Shown piece by piece: positions 25,246 through 34,042 of a stretch of 64,000 bases of DNA. Below the pieces are notes generated by a model. That model worked only from the letters and a program-made list of their open reading frames with translations, searched no databases and was not told where the DNA came from. Numbering within the stretch: position 1 is the first letter of the stretch; the number at the start of each line of letters is the position of its first letter. Source of the DNA: UKL13-2 sp031414695. GTDB lineage: Bacteria; Pseudomonadota; Gammaproteobacteria; Burkholderiales; Usitatibacteraceae. Both the position numbers and the translations under genes were made by a program. Location: NCBI GenBank assembly GCA_031414695.1, contig JANNWG010000074.1, positions 57,287 through 121,286 of the forward strand. Reading direction: 5' to 3'.

Positions 25246-26946
25246 TTAGCTTGCCATTTTTTGTATGTTCTCCCGTGTAATCGCTTTTGACGCCAATACA
25301 ACAGGAATTAATCCGACCAGAACAATCGCCAACGCAGCGACGGCGGCCTCTGCCAAGCGCTCATCTTTGGCGAAAATATAGGTGCGTACCGCGAGTGTGT
25401 CGAAATTAAACGGCCGCATCACAAGGGTGGCGGGCAGCTCTTTCATCACATCAACAAATACCATCAGACCAGCCGTAATCAAGCTGGTTTTAAGTAGCGG
25501 GGCGTGTACTCGCGCCACAATATGCCGATTATTTAGACCGAGCGAGCGCGCTGCATCATCCATGTTTGGGGTGATTTTATTGAAGCCTGCGTCAATGGTT
25601 TGTAAGCTAATCGCCATAAATCGAATCAAATAAGCATAGATTAAAACCATCACGCCACCGGTCATTATTAAACCAGTCTCGCGTCCGACAAGCGCGGATA
25701 CGGCATCGGCTAATTTATGATCAAGTATGGTGACTGGAATCAACACGCCAACGGCAATAACGGTACCAGGTACCGCGTAACCTAACCCCACCACACGGTT
25801 GGCGGCATGTATAGGCCAGGCGCTTTTGCCACGTTTGGCATAGGCGAGTAGCAGGCTTACTAGAACGGCAAATAGCGCAGTCACGCTGGCGAGTGAAAAA
25901 CTATTCCATGCGAGCTCAGCAAAATCGCCAAAGCGCGTGAAGGCGATTAAGGCATCGGTATCTTCAAAGGCAAGCTTAGTAATTAAGCCAAGCGGCAATA
26001 AAAATCCGCCCATAACAGGTATAAGGCAAATCAACACCGCCATCCATGAACGGCTGCCATTAAGCAATGTGCGTCCGGCTTGTTTGCCGCGCGTTTCGCT
26101 AAATTTTTGGCGGCGGCGCGCCCAATTTTCGACGATCAATACGATCGCTACAAACATGAGCAACATGCTGGCAAGTTTGGCCGCCGCAATGCGATCTCCC
26201 TGCGCGAACCATGCCGAAAAAATACCTGTCGTGAATGTGTTGACGCCGAAGTACGAAACTGTGCCGTAGTCCGCTAGCGTTTCCATCATTGCCAAAGCAA
26301 TACCAGCAACAATGGCGGGTCTGGCGAGTGGTAACGTAACGCGCCAAAATAATTGGGCTTTGCCATAGCCAAACGTGCGGCCAACTTCTTGGAGGGATGC
26401 CGATTGCTCTAAAAACGCAACGCGCGCAAGTAAATATACATAAGGATAGAGCGCAAATGACAGGATGATCGCCGCACCACCTAAAGAGCGGATTTCAAAA
26501 AACCAATAGTCAGATCTTGATTGCCAATCAAAAAATTCACGTAGCGTTGTTTGTACCGGCCCTGCATATTGCAGCAAATCAGTATAGGCGTAGGCCATGA
26601 CATAGGCGGGCATTGCGAGCGGTAATACCAGTAACCATTCGAACTGGCGTCGTGCGATAAAATCAAAGCGTGCCGTAACCCAGGCTAGGAGTGTGCCTAT
26701 AAAACCCACGCCGATGGCCACTGATAGTGTTAATAAAAGCGAATCGGTGACAAGTGCGGGCAGTGTGGTTGCGCGAATATGCGCCCACGCGCCGCCATCT
26801 GCTTGAAAAAGGGAGGCGACAATAACCAATATCGGCATCGCAAATGCGAGCGCGACGAGCGTTGCAAATACGGAGAGTCGTGAAAAGCGAATGGAGGCAA
26901 GCATGCTTGAGATGTGCTGAGGTAATACGACGCGCAAGATAGCCAA
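25246..26946 (-). CDS. Ferric iron ABC transporter permease (FbpB-like)
   Basis: A 566-residue inner-membrane protein with two fused permease domains, each with about six helices. The first (about 20-290) contains the coupling EVGRTFGYGKAQLFWRVTLP, then LARPAIVAGIALAMMETLAD. The second (about 310-555) contains DDAARSLGLNNRHIVARVHA. This duplicated form with YAYTDLLQYAGP and ADYGTVSYFGV is characteristic of Fe3+ transporters of the FbpB/SfuB group. Thiamine permease ThiP is a more distant alternative. Neither the ATPase nor the binding protein is adjacent, which is unusual, so partners must be elsewhere. The ATG at 26946 is the first start giving the membrane-entry sequence. Confidence 0.88.
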   Translation of the reverse strand: MAILRVVLPQHISSMLASIRFSRLSVFATLVALAFAMPILVIVASLFQADGGAWAHIRATTLPALVTDSLLLTLSVAIGVGFIGTLLAWVTARFDFIARRQFEWLLVLPLAMPAYVMAYAYTDLLQYAGPVQTTLREFFDWQSRSDYWFFEIRSLGGAAIILSFALYPYVYLLARVAFLEQSASLQEVGRTFGYGKAQLFWRVTLPLARPAIVAGIALAMMETLADYGTVSYFGVNTFTTGIFSAWFAQGDRIAAAKLASMLLMFVAIVLIVENWARRRQKFSETRGKQAGRTLLNGSRSWMAVLICLIPVMGGFLLPLGLITKLAFEDTDALIAFTRFGDFAELAWNSFSLASVTALFAVLVSLLLAYAKRGKSAWPIHAANRVVGLGYAVPGTVIAVGVLIPVTILDHKLADAVSALVGRETGLIMTGGVMVLIYAYLIRFMAISLQTIDAGFNKITPNMDDAARSLGLNNRHIVARVHAPLLKTSLITAGLMVFVDVMKELPATLVMRPFNFDTLAVRTYIFAKDERLAEAAVAALAIVLVGLIPVVLASKAITRENIQKMAS

Positions 26947-27010
26947 TGAAGTTTAACAAGAAGCATTCGCGTTATGACGCCAATAGATAAAATAATAAAT
27001 ACTATTATCC

Positions 27011-27064
27011 ACGGGTGTTTTCATGGCATATTGCTCCAAAGTGCCCGTCAATAGGCGACTTTGC
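27011..27064 (+). repeat. Hairpin repeat after the GGDEF-EAL gene
   Basis: ACGGGTGTTTTCATGGCATA, then ...GTGCCCGTCAATAGGCGACTTT matches the hairpin-repeat family in full. The tail is extended by GCGACTTA and GCGACTTT to give three near-identical 8-bp units. The end lies 13 bp from the stop of the reverse-strand gene at 27077. A weaker half-copy may precede it at 26960-26989 (AAGCATTCGC, then GACGCCAATAGATAA). Confidence 0.8.
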
Positions 27065-27076
27065 GACTTAGCGACT

Positions 27077-29944
27077 TTACTTTAATAATAGAAGAAAGTC
27101 TTTTGCCGAGCAAGGTTTGGCAAATAAGTAGCCTTGATACATATTGCAGCCCATGCGTTTGAGCATATCGCGTTGTGCGATGGTCTCAACGCCTTCAGCA
27201 ACAACGTTGATTTCGAGTGCATGGGCTAGTGCAATGACGGCAGAAACGATTGCTCTATCATCGGCATCAATTAGTAAATCAGCAACGAAGGATTGATCAA
27301 TTTTGAGCGTATCAATCGGAAAGCGTTTGAGGTGCGAAAGACTGGAATAGCCTGTGCCGAAGTCATCAATGGCGATGCTGATGCCTAGTTCACGCAGCGC
27401 GTCGAGGATATGTCCGACGCCTTCAGGATCGCGAATTAAGCCCGTTTCAGTGACTTCAACTTCTAAGAGGCTCGGTTCAATCTCGGCTTGGGCAATGCGT
27501 TCTGCAAATTTTTCAGCCAAATTTGCGGCGCGAAATTGGCCTGCCGATAAATTAATGGCAATTTTGATCGTAGTAGCGTGTTCAGTTTGCCATTGCCGCA
27601 TTTGCGCTAGCGCATGATCGAGCACCCATAAACCAATATCGTGCACCAAGCCAGATTCTTCGGCTAAATGAATAAATTCACTTGGCATGATGAGACCGCG
27701 GCTAGGGTGTTGCCAGCGCAGCAGCGCTTCAGCACCGACAATACGATTAGTCGCCATTTCTATCTTTGGCTGATAGTGCAACACGAGCTCATTACGGGTA
27801 ATTGCATGCCGCAGCGCATTCTCTAGTAGCCGCATATTGCCGCTATGCTCGGCCATATCTTTGCTAAATGCTTGATAGGTATTTTTGCCACTTTCTTTGG
27901 CGCGATACATCGCCATATCGGCATTTTTTAGCAGCGTATCAACATCGTCTGCATCGTCAGGAAAAAGGCTGATACCGATAGAGCCTGCAATAAAAATTTC
28001 GTTGCCTTCGATGATGTTGGCAGCACGCATTTCTTCGAGCAACTTTTGGGCAACAATCGTCGGCGCATCTTGCTCCGTAAATTGCTCCAAAATCACCATA
28101 AACTCATCGCCCGAAAGCCGCACCAATAGGTCGCTTTCACGAATGGCCGCGTTTAGGCGACGTGCCATTTCGCGCAATAATTCGTCACCAATTCGATGCC
28201 CCAGCGTGTCATTGACTTCTTTGAACCGGTCTAAGTCGATAAAGAGCGCTGCGACTTTATCGCCACTACGGCGGGCGCGCATGATCGCTTGCCCCACACG
28301 TTCATGTAATGTCGTTCGGTTTGGCAAACCCGTTAAATTATCGTGCGTCGCTTGATACAGCAGCCGCTCTTCGGCGTGAATTCTGTCGGTAATATCTTGC
28401 GCGAGTGAAAAAACGGATGTCACGTTTGTCTCGCTACTATTTAAGCTGGAGTTATACCACTCTACCCAAATCACGCTGCCATCCTTACGGTAGTTACGGT
28501 TGAGTGTAGAAGTACGTGCAACGCTGGTGGAACGTAGCTGCTCGGCAACAACATTAACATCCGTAGCGTCACCTTCGTAGACAAATTGCCACTCGCTAAA
28601 GTGCTTACCTATTACCTCCTGCTCAGTCCAGCCAAATATTTTTTCGGCTTGTGCAGTCCAGCGTCGAACGCGCATTTCAGAATCCCATTCGATAGCGGCT
28701 AAGGGCGTGTTGTCAACATGCGAGGTTAACAGCCAATTAGCATGACGCAGCTCTGCTTTGTCCTTGCTGAGTTGGTCTTGTGCGAGCTTGGCATCGTGTA
28801 TATCAATTCCCACCACGTAAATGCCTTGCACTTCATTCGCTTCTGAAAAATCTGGCACAGCACGTATACGATACCAACGCGAATCGCCATCTGGCATGGT
28901 CACTAGACGTTCATAAATGACAGTCTCGCCAGCAAACGCACGTTCAACATAAGGGGTAGCGAATGCGGCGACGTCAATGCCCAAGACTTCATGAGTGTTT
29001 TTACCAATAATGTCGTCGCGACTAATGCCGCGATGATGTACAAACGTGTTGTTGACGAATTTGTAACAACGCGAAGCATCTAAATAAGCAACCGCTTCAG
29101 GAATATTGTTGGTGAATAGCTGTAGCTGACGTTCACGCGCAATGAGCATTTGACGGCGAATAAAATCGTCGTCAATATCAATGGCGGAAATAAAGGCGCC
29201 TGTTATATCGTGGCTTGCGCGACGATCAGGGATAACAGTAAATTTGATCTGACGCTGCTCGCCGATGCGATTTTTTGAAGGCGCCTCAAAAGTCGTCGTT
29301 TCGCCTTGAAGTGCACGCAACACCATCGGTTCATAGAATTGAAAAGCATCAGCGCTAAAGACTAACTTGGCGTGCTGACCGATGACGTCGTTCTCAGTCT
29401 TATTAATCCAATCTAATAAGGGTTGATTCACAAATCGTACGATGAAAGCGCGATCAACATACAAAATTGGGCTGCCAGCCGTGTTAGAAAGCTGCCGCAA
29501 TAGTCGCTCGCGCTCTATCGTATTGCTGTTAGTTTGGCTCTGATGATGCTTTTCAATCGCGAATGCGCTAAAACCAAGTACCTCACCGTTATCATCTAAA
29601 TGCGGTAAATACTGAAACTCTACCCAGATTTTTGTGCCATCCGTGGATAACCATTCACGGCCAAACGACATTGCACACTTTTTTTCAAGTGCCTTCGCAA
29701 TTTTTGGCTGAACAATATCGTATGAATCTGCGTTATTGACATCAACTAAACGCTTGCCAATAACGTCGGCCGCAACTCTGCCTGTTTTTGCATAATAGGC
29801 AGAATTGACATACAGAAATGTTTCATCAGCGGCAATAATGGCGGCTGCAGCCGACAATTTTGCAAGGCTTGGTACAATATCTGCTGCCCATTGGGGAAGC
29901 GAAAACAGATTGTCTTGTGAAGAGGGCGTGTTTGCGTTGATCAC
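27077..29944 (-). CDS. PAS-rich GGDEF-EAL cyclic-di-GMP enzyme
   Basis: A 955-residue protein of c-di-GMP turnover, without signal peptide or membrane segment. Four PAS domains occupy about residues 22-525, visible as repeated Y-x-N or N-x-x-F and V-I-G-K blocks (AADVIGKRLVDVN, SRDDIIGKNTHEVLG, EQEVIGKHFSEWQF). A GGDEF domain (about 531-695) has RLSGDEF, a functional variant where the first glycine is serine, and HDNLTGLPNRTTLHERV. The EAL domain (about 705-955) keeps GAEALLRWQH and IDDFGTGYSSLSHLKRFPID with DDFGTGYSS loop 6, so phosphodiesterase activity is plausible. Which direction dominates cannot be told from sequence. Transcription seems independent. Confidence 0.95.
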   Translation of the reverse strand: MINANTPSSQDNLFSLPQWAADIVPSLAKLSAAAAIIAADETFLYVNSAYYAKTGRVAADVIGKRLVDVNNADSYDIVQPKIAKALEKKCAMSFGREWLSTDGTKIWVEFQYLPHLDDNGEVLGFSAFAIEKHHQSQTNSNTIERERLLRQLSNTAGSPILYVDRAFIVRFVNQPLLDWINKTENDVIGQHAKLVFSADAFQFYEPMVLRALQGETTTFEAPSKNRIGEQRQIKFTVIPDRRASHDITGAFISAIDIDDDFIRRQMLIARERQLQLFTNNIPEAVAYLDASRCYKFVNNTFVHHRGISRDDIIGKNTHEVLGIDVAAFATPYVERAFAGETVIYERLVTMPDGDSRWYRIRAVPDFSEANEVQGIYVVGIDIHDAKLAQDQLSKDKAELRHANWLLTSHVDNTPLAAIEWDSEMRVRRWTAQAEKIFGWTEQEVIGKHFSEWQFVYEGDATDVNVVAEQLRSTSVARTSTLNRNYRKDGSVIWVEWYNSSLNSSETNVTSVFSLAQDITDRIHAEERLLYQATHDNLTGLPNRTTLHERVGQAIMRARRSGDKVAALFIDLDRFKEVNDTLGHRIGDELLREMARRLNAAIRESDLLVRLSGDEFMVILEQFTEQDAPTIVAQKLLEEMRAANIIEGNEIFIAGSIGISLFPDDADDVDTLLKNADMAMYRAKESGKNTYQAFSKDMAEHSGNMRLLENALRHAITRNELVLHYQPKIEMATNRIVGAEALLRWQHPSRGLIMPSEFIHLAEESGLVHDIGLWVLDHALAQMRQWQTEHATTIKIAINLSAGQFRAANLAEKFAERIAQAEIEPSLLEVEVTETGLIRDPEGVGHILDALRELGISIAIDDFGTGYSSLSHLKRFPIDTLKIDQSFVADLLIDADDRAIVSAVIALAHALEINVVAEGVETIAQRDMLKRMGCNMYQGYLFAKPCSAKDFLLLLK

Positions 29945-29985
29945 GGAAATATGAATTTATTGTTAAGCTTAATTTTGCATGGTTA

Positions 29986-30013
29986 TTGCGCAGATTTCAT
30001 TTTCAGCTATAAT
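29986..30013 (+). promoter_or_regulatory. Promoter of the tRNA cluster
   Basis: A perfect TATAAT (30008-30013) is preceded after 16 bp by TTGCGC (29986-29991). Transcription would start very near 30020, just before tRNA-Gly at 30023. It fits a stable-RNA promoter. Confidence 0.75.
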
Positions 30014-30022
30014 TTAATTCAT

Positions 30023-30098
30023 GCGGGAATAGCTCAGTTGGTAGAGCGCAACCTTGCCAAGGTTGAGGTCGAGAGTTCGAGACTCTTTTCCCGCTCCA
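30023..30098 (+). tRNA. tRNA-Gly (GCC)
   Basis: A 76-nt cloverleaf. The acceptor GCGGGAA pairs with TTCCCGC, followed by an encoded T-CCA end. The anticodon loop CTTGCCAAG reads GCC, for Gly codons GGC/GGT. The T-arm is GAGAGTTCGAGACTC. First gene of the Gly-Cys-Leu cluster, the same order as E. coli glyW-cysT-leuZ. Confidence 0.97.
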
Positions 30099-30104
30099 GA
30101 TGAT

Positions 30105-30137
30105 AAAAAAGGGGAGGCATTTTGCTTCCCCTTTTTT
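30105..30137 (+). terminator. Terminator-like hairpin within the tRNA cluster
   Basis: AAAAAAGGGGA and TCCCCTTTTTT form an 11-bp stem, with the possible extension GCA/TGC, and the T-run is part of the stem. It lies 7 nt after tRNA-Gly. It could end some transcripts or act as a processing signal. No clear separate promoter for the next tRNA is visible. Confidence 0.6.
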
Positions 30138-30184
30138 AATTTTGCGCTAGATTGTTGAGTTTGTTGGTATTTCAGAATAAACAC

Positions 30185-30258
30185 GGCGGGTTAGCAAAGT
30201 GGTTATGCAGCGGATTGCAAATCCGTCTACGTCGGTTCGATTCCGGCACCCGCCTCCA
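30185..30258 (+). tRNA. tRNA-Cys (GCA)
   Basis: A 74-nt cloverleaf with acceptor GGCGGGT/ACCCGCC, D-arm AGCAAAGTGGTTATGCA, anticodon stem GGATTGCAAATCC reading GCA, and encoded TCCA end. Second gene of the cluster. Confidence 0.97.
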
Positions 30259-30307
30259 GTTGTTGTTATTGTCTTTTGTATTAAAACCACTAAATGTTTG
30301 TCCCATT

Positions 30308-30397
30308 GCCCGGGTGGTGAAATAGGTAGACACAACGGACTTAAAATCCGTCGAGGCTAATCCCCTCGTACCGGTTCGATTCCGGTCCCGGGCACCA
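30308..30397 (+). tRNA. tRNA-Leu (TAA)
   Basis: A 90-nt class II tRNA with acceptor GCCCGGG/CCCGGGC, the anticodon loop CTTAAAA reading TAA, a long variable arm (GAGG, then CCTC), and encoded ACCA end. Third gene of the cluster. It is followed after 26 nt by the cysD start. Confidence 0.97.
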
Positions 30398-30423
30398 TCG
30401 TTTTTCTTCATTTCCTCCCCATC

Positions 30424-31314
30424 TTGAATCATCTTGATGCACTCGAAGCCGAAGCGATCACCATCATGCGCGAGGTCGTTGCCGAGTGCAGATCTCCCGC
30501 GCTATTGTTTTCGGGCGGTAAAGATTCGATTTGTTTATTGCGATTAGCGGAAAAAGCGTTTCGTCCTGATGCGTTCCCGTTCCCGCTCGTGCATATCGAC
30601 ACGGGGCATAATTTTCCCGAAGTCATCACGTTTCGCGATGAGATAGTTGCCGCGCTCAACGAACAGCTTATTGTTGGCTCCGTTGCAAAGTCAATTGCCA
30701 CAGGTCGCGTTGTGCTACACGACGTGGCTGAAAGCCGCAATCCACATCAAAGTATTACGTTGCTAGACACTATCGCTGAACATGGATTTGATGCACTTTT
30801 TGGGGGTGCTAGGCGTGATGAAGAAAAATCGCGCGCTAAAGAGCGTATTTTTTCGCATAGAGACGTATGGGGGCAGTGGGATCCCAAAAATCAGCGCCCC
30901 GAACTATGGAATATTTATAATGCGCGCTTAAAACTAAAGGAGCATTTGCGTATTTTTCCGATATCTAACTGGACAGAGTTAGACGTATGGCAATACATTG
31001 CGCGTGAAAAACTAGATGTGCCAACACTTTACTTTGCCCATGCACGCGAAGTCATTGAACGTAATGGTCTATTGGTGCCATTGACAGCAGTCACGCCAGC
31101 GCTGGCAGGTGAGTCTGTATTGACTAAAACAGTACGTTTTCGTACTGTGGGCGACATGACTTGTACATGCCCTGTTTTATCCAATGCGGCAACGCTTGCA
31201 GAAATTATTAGTGAAACAGCTGCAGCGACTTTAACGGAACGCGGTGCCACCCGCATGGATGACCAAACAGCCGAAGCCTCAATGGAGTTACGCAAAAAAG
31301 AGGGCTATTTCTAA
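30424..31314 (+). CDS. cysD: Sulfate adenylyltransferase subunit 2
   Basis: CysD catalyses formation of adenosine 5'-phosphosulfate from ATP and sulfate, with CysN as GTPase partner, in assimilatory sulfate use. The 296 residues fit the family (about 302). Motifs are LLFSGGKDSICLLRLAEKAF (SGGKDS PP-loop), FPLVHIDTGHNFPEVI, GGARRDEEKSRAKERIFS and DVWGQWDPKNQRPELWNIYN. The start is a TTG at 30424; no ATG gives the usual beginning (NHLDALEAEAI). Only 26 nt separate it from tRNA-Leu, with no promoter or Shine-Dalgarno visible. It may be released by processing of a shared tRNA transcript. cysN follows with a one-base overlap. No cysH or cysI is here. Confidence 0.96.
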   Translation: MNHLDALEAEAITIMREVVAECRSPALLFSGGKDSICLLRLAEKAFRPDAFPFPLVHIDTGHNFPEVITFRDEIVAALNEQLIVGSVAKSIATGRVVLHDVAESRNPHQSITLLDTIAEHGFDALFGGARRDEEKSRAKERIFSHRDVWGQWDPKNQRPELWNIYNARLKLKEHLRIFPISNWTELDVWQYIAREKLDVPTLYFAHAREVIERNGLLVPLTAVTPALAGESVLTKTVRFRTVGDMTCTCPVLSNAATLAEIISETAAATLTERGATRMDDQTAEASMELRKKEGYF

Positions 31315-32627
31315 TGCCCAGCACAAACATTGATACGTTACGTTTTTCAACAGCAGGTTCAGTGGACGATGGTAAAAGCACCTTAATTGGACGATTGCTC
31401 TATGAGACGCAAGGCATTTTGGCGGATCAACTATTGAGCCTCGAGGAGGCTACGGCACGTCACGGTCATGTCAGTGCTACCGATAAAATTGACTTTGCGC
31501 TCCTTACAGATGGCTTGATTGCCGAGCGTGAGCAGGGCATTACGATTGATGTGGCGTACCGGTATTTCACGACACCGACACGACGTTTTATCATTGCGGA
31601 TACGCCTGGTCATGAACAATACACACGCAATATGGTTACCGGTGCATCAACGGCTGATCTGACTATCGTGCTGCTGGACGTTAAACGCGGCGTTACGATG
31701 CAATCGTATCGCCATGCAGTAATTGCGTCGCTATTAGGTATCTCGCATTTGGTGGTGGCGGTGAATAAGATGGATCTGGTCGATTACCGTGAAGCGGCTT
31801 TTACGGCACTCCAAGATCATTTCGCCACGTTTATATCTAAACTTCATTTCACCGAAGTCAGTTTTGTGCCTATCTCGGCGTTAAAAGGTGACATGCTCAC
31901 TACGCGCGGCAAACATATGCCGTGGTACAACAAACCAACCCTCTTAGAAATCTTAGAAACAACTACCGCGCATCAACAACAACGATTAGATGCACTGCCG
32001 CTGCGCTTAGCAATACAGCGTGTAACTAAGGCGAAATTTGGCGTGAATAGCGATTTGCGCGGTTATCAGGGCACTGTTGCCGCTGGCCAACTTGCAGTAG
32101 GGCAAAGCCTTACCGTAGCGCCGCAACAGCATGAAGGCCGCGTCAGCGCAATTTATGTATTAAAAGCTGGTAGTACAGTGGTGGAAGAAATTCAACAAGC
32201 CCATCAAGGCGAGCCAGTGACGGTGGTACTTGACCGACAACTTGACATATCGCGGGGTGATATGCTGGTTGATACTAAGAATAGCAAACCCTATACAGGA
32301 CAAGCATTTTCAGCCAATATGTGCTGGTTTGACCCGTCAATATTAGATGTTCAAAAGCGCTACTGGTTAAAGCTCAATTGCAAAATGGTGCGTGCAATCG
32401 TTGAGCGCGTTGACTTCAAATTCAATGTTATTACGCTAGCGGAAGAACAAACAAATACTGTCGCGATGAACGATATTGTGCGCGTCACAATAATGGCGCT
32501 GCAGCCGTTGGTATTTGATATATATGCTGATAATCATGAAACTGGCGCCTTTATATTGATTGACGACACCACAAATCGTACTGTTGCAGGCGGCATGATT
32601 GTGTCGTCAAGACAAGCCGAGCCTTAA
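31314..32627 (+). CDS. cysN: Sulfate adenylyltransferase subunit 1 (GTPase)
   Basis: CysN is the elongation-factor-like GTPase that drives APS formation with CysD. Its 437 residues carry G1 AGSVDDGKSTLIGRLLYET, the switch REQGITIDVAYRYF, DTPGHEQYTRNMVTGAS and NKMDLVDY. The C-terminal domains contain RGYQGTVAAGQLAVGQSLTV. No APS-kinase (CysC) domain is fused. The ATG overlaps the cysD stop (TAATG), so they are coupled. The 437-residue length is slightly shorter than E. coli CysN (475), with no interrupted motif. Confidence 0.96.
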   Translation: MPSTNIDTLRFSTAGSVDDGKSTLIGRLLYETQGILADQLLSLEEATARHGHVSATDKIDFALLTDGLIAEREQGITIDVAYRYFTTPTRRFIIADTPGHEQYTRNMVTGASTADLTIVLLDVKRGVTMQSYRHAVIASLLGISHLVVAVNKMDLVDYREAAFTALQDHFATFISKLHFTEVSFVPISALKGDMLTTRGKHMPWYNKPTLLEILETTTAHQQQRLDALPLRLAIQRVTKAKFGVNSDLRGYQGTVAAGQLAVGQSLTVAPQQHEGRVSAIYVLKAGSTVVEEIQQAHQGEPVTVVLDRQLDISRGDMLVDTKNSKPYTGQAFSANMCWFDPSILDVQKRYWLKLNCKMVRAIVERVDFKFNVITLAEEQTNTVAMNDIVRVTIMALQPLVFDIYADNHETGAFILIDDTTNRTVAGGMIVSSRQAEP

Positions 32628-32681
32628 AATTTGCCCCCTTAATTACCCTTATATCCAACAATAAACTTACTGGAAAAAAAC

Positions 32682-33026
32682 ATGAAACGTATTGAATTCT
32701 TCGCTCTCATCGTCCTATTTCTATTGTCTACCCCCGCGTTAGCGCATACCAGCGACTGTATAAAGCGCGATGGCATGGAAAAACTACGTTGCGAACGCCA
32801 TGTGGAAATGGCTAAAAAATGCGGGCCAATTAAAGGTGAGGTGCACTTTGTTTGTGACCGCGAGTTTTTATTGGCGAACCCAATTAGCTGCAAACCATTG
32901 GCTGATAAAGTGCTTGCTTCTTGTGAAGCCGAACAAAAAGCCTTCAAGTCATGTGAGCCAAAAATGAGCCGTGATTTTATGAAATGCGTTAAAGAAACAA
33001 CTAGTGAAAGCCCAATGGGTCATTAA
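32682..33026 (+). CDS. Small secreted eight-cysteine protein
   Basis: I do not recognise this family. The 114 residues start with a signal peptide (FFALIVLFLLSTPALA, cleavage near residue 21). The mature part has eight cysteines in DCIKRD, LRCER, KKCGP, FVCDRE, ISCKP, ASCEAE, KSCEP and MKCVKE. That even number would suit four disulfides in the periplasm. The protein is rich in Lys and Glu and probably helical, without a CxxC redox motif or haem CxxCH. It follows cysN by 54 bp, but no sulfur role can be shown. Metal or haem binding would be speculation. Confidence 0.75.
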   Translation: MKRIEFFALIVLFLLSTPALAHTSDCIKRDGMEKLRCERHVEMAKKCGPIKGEVHFVCDREFLLANPISCKPLADKVLASCEAEQKAFKSCEPKMSRDFMKCVKETTSESPMGH

Positions 33027-33081
33027 TTTTTACCATATAAATCAATAATTTATAAAAACAATCTAATGTGATTTATTAATA

Positions 33082-33981
33082 ATGACTCTTGCCAGCACTG
33101 GTAAACCATTTGTTGTTTTGGGTCTATCCGTCTTAGTTGTCTCGACCGCGGCAATCATGATTCGGTTTGCGCAACAATCGGGGGTACCATCATTGGCGAT
33201 CGCATTCTGGCGGCTTGGATTCGCCGCTCTGGTGCTGTCTATTTTTGTTTTATCGAAGCCACAATCGCGTCAAGCTGCGCGCGATTTGCCAACCTCGACT
33301 TGGATAGCGTTGATTTTTTCAGGTTTTTTTTTAGCATTACACTTTGCGTCGTGGATAACATCGCTTGCCTTTACTTCCGTTGCCAGTAGTGCGGCATTAG
33401 TGAGCACAAATCCTATCTGGATTGCACTTATCTCATGGCTGATTTTTAAGGAGCGCATTGGCGGCTGGTTAGCGTTAGGGATTGCCACCGCAATGCTGGG
33501 AAGCTTCTTGATATTTTTATCCGACACCAATGCTATTGGGCTTGGCGGCACAAAACCGATCCTTGGCAATGTTCTCGCATTGATTGGATCCCTTACTGTT
33601 TGTGGCTATTTGCTGATTGGCCGTCAGCTCAGCGGAAAAATATCGATCTGGCTGTATGTCACCCTGGTGTATGCCTTTGGTGCAGGTTTTTTATGTATCT
33701 TCGCGCTACTAGCCAATATACAATTAATTGGTTTTGCGGGAGTTGGTTGGTTGTGTTTAGTCGGCCTGGCATTAGGCCCACAGCTTATCGGCCACACCGG
33801 CATTAACTACGCGCTCAGCCATTTATCGCCCGCTTTGGTGGCGGTCGCCATTTTAGGCGAGCCAATTGGCTCTGCGGTAATGGCATGGTTACTATTCGAT
33901 GAGCAATTTGCAACGCTGCAAATGGCAGGATTTGGTTTGTTATTAATGGGGATATTTTTAGCAACGCGTCGCGCGACTTGA
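33082..33981 (+). CDS. DMT-family (EamA) transporter
   Basis: A 299-residue inner-membrane protein with two EamA repeats, each of about five helices (about 5-145 and 158-297). Typical sequences are ALVSTNPIWIALISWLIFKE at the end of the first repeat and SPALVAVAILGEPIGSAVMA in the second. Members export amino acids, metabolites or drugs, and the substrate cannot be assigned here. It stands alone between the cysteine-rich gene and the glycosyltransferase gene. The ATG at 33082 is the family-like start, before FVVLGLSVLVVSTAAIMIR. No irregularities. Confidence 0.92.
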   Translation: MTLASTGKPFVVLGLSVLVVSTAAIMIRFAQQSGVPSLAIAFWRLGFAALVLSIFVLSKPQSRQAARDLPTSTWIALIFSGFFLALHFASWITSLAFTSVASSAALVSTNPIWIALISWLIFKERIGGWLALGIATAMLGSFLIFLSDTNAIGLGGTKPILGNVLALIGSLTVCGYLLIGRQLSGKISIWLYVTLVYAFGAGFLCIFALLANIQLIGFAGVGWLCLVGLALGPQLIGHTGINYALSHLSPALVAVAILGEPIGSAVMAWLLFDEQFATLQMAGFGLLLMGIFLATRRAT

Positions 33982-34042
33982 TACCAAAGTTGTCCTACAA
34001 AGCACCCTATAATCATCATCTTAAGCGTCATTTCTGCCTCCT

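Noticed and set aside
25057..25290. Small open frame between the VapC-type toxin and the permease gene
   Set aside because: It lies within the MITE-like unit and runs into the permease gene, with no protein-like pattern.
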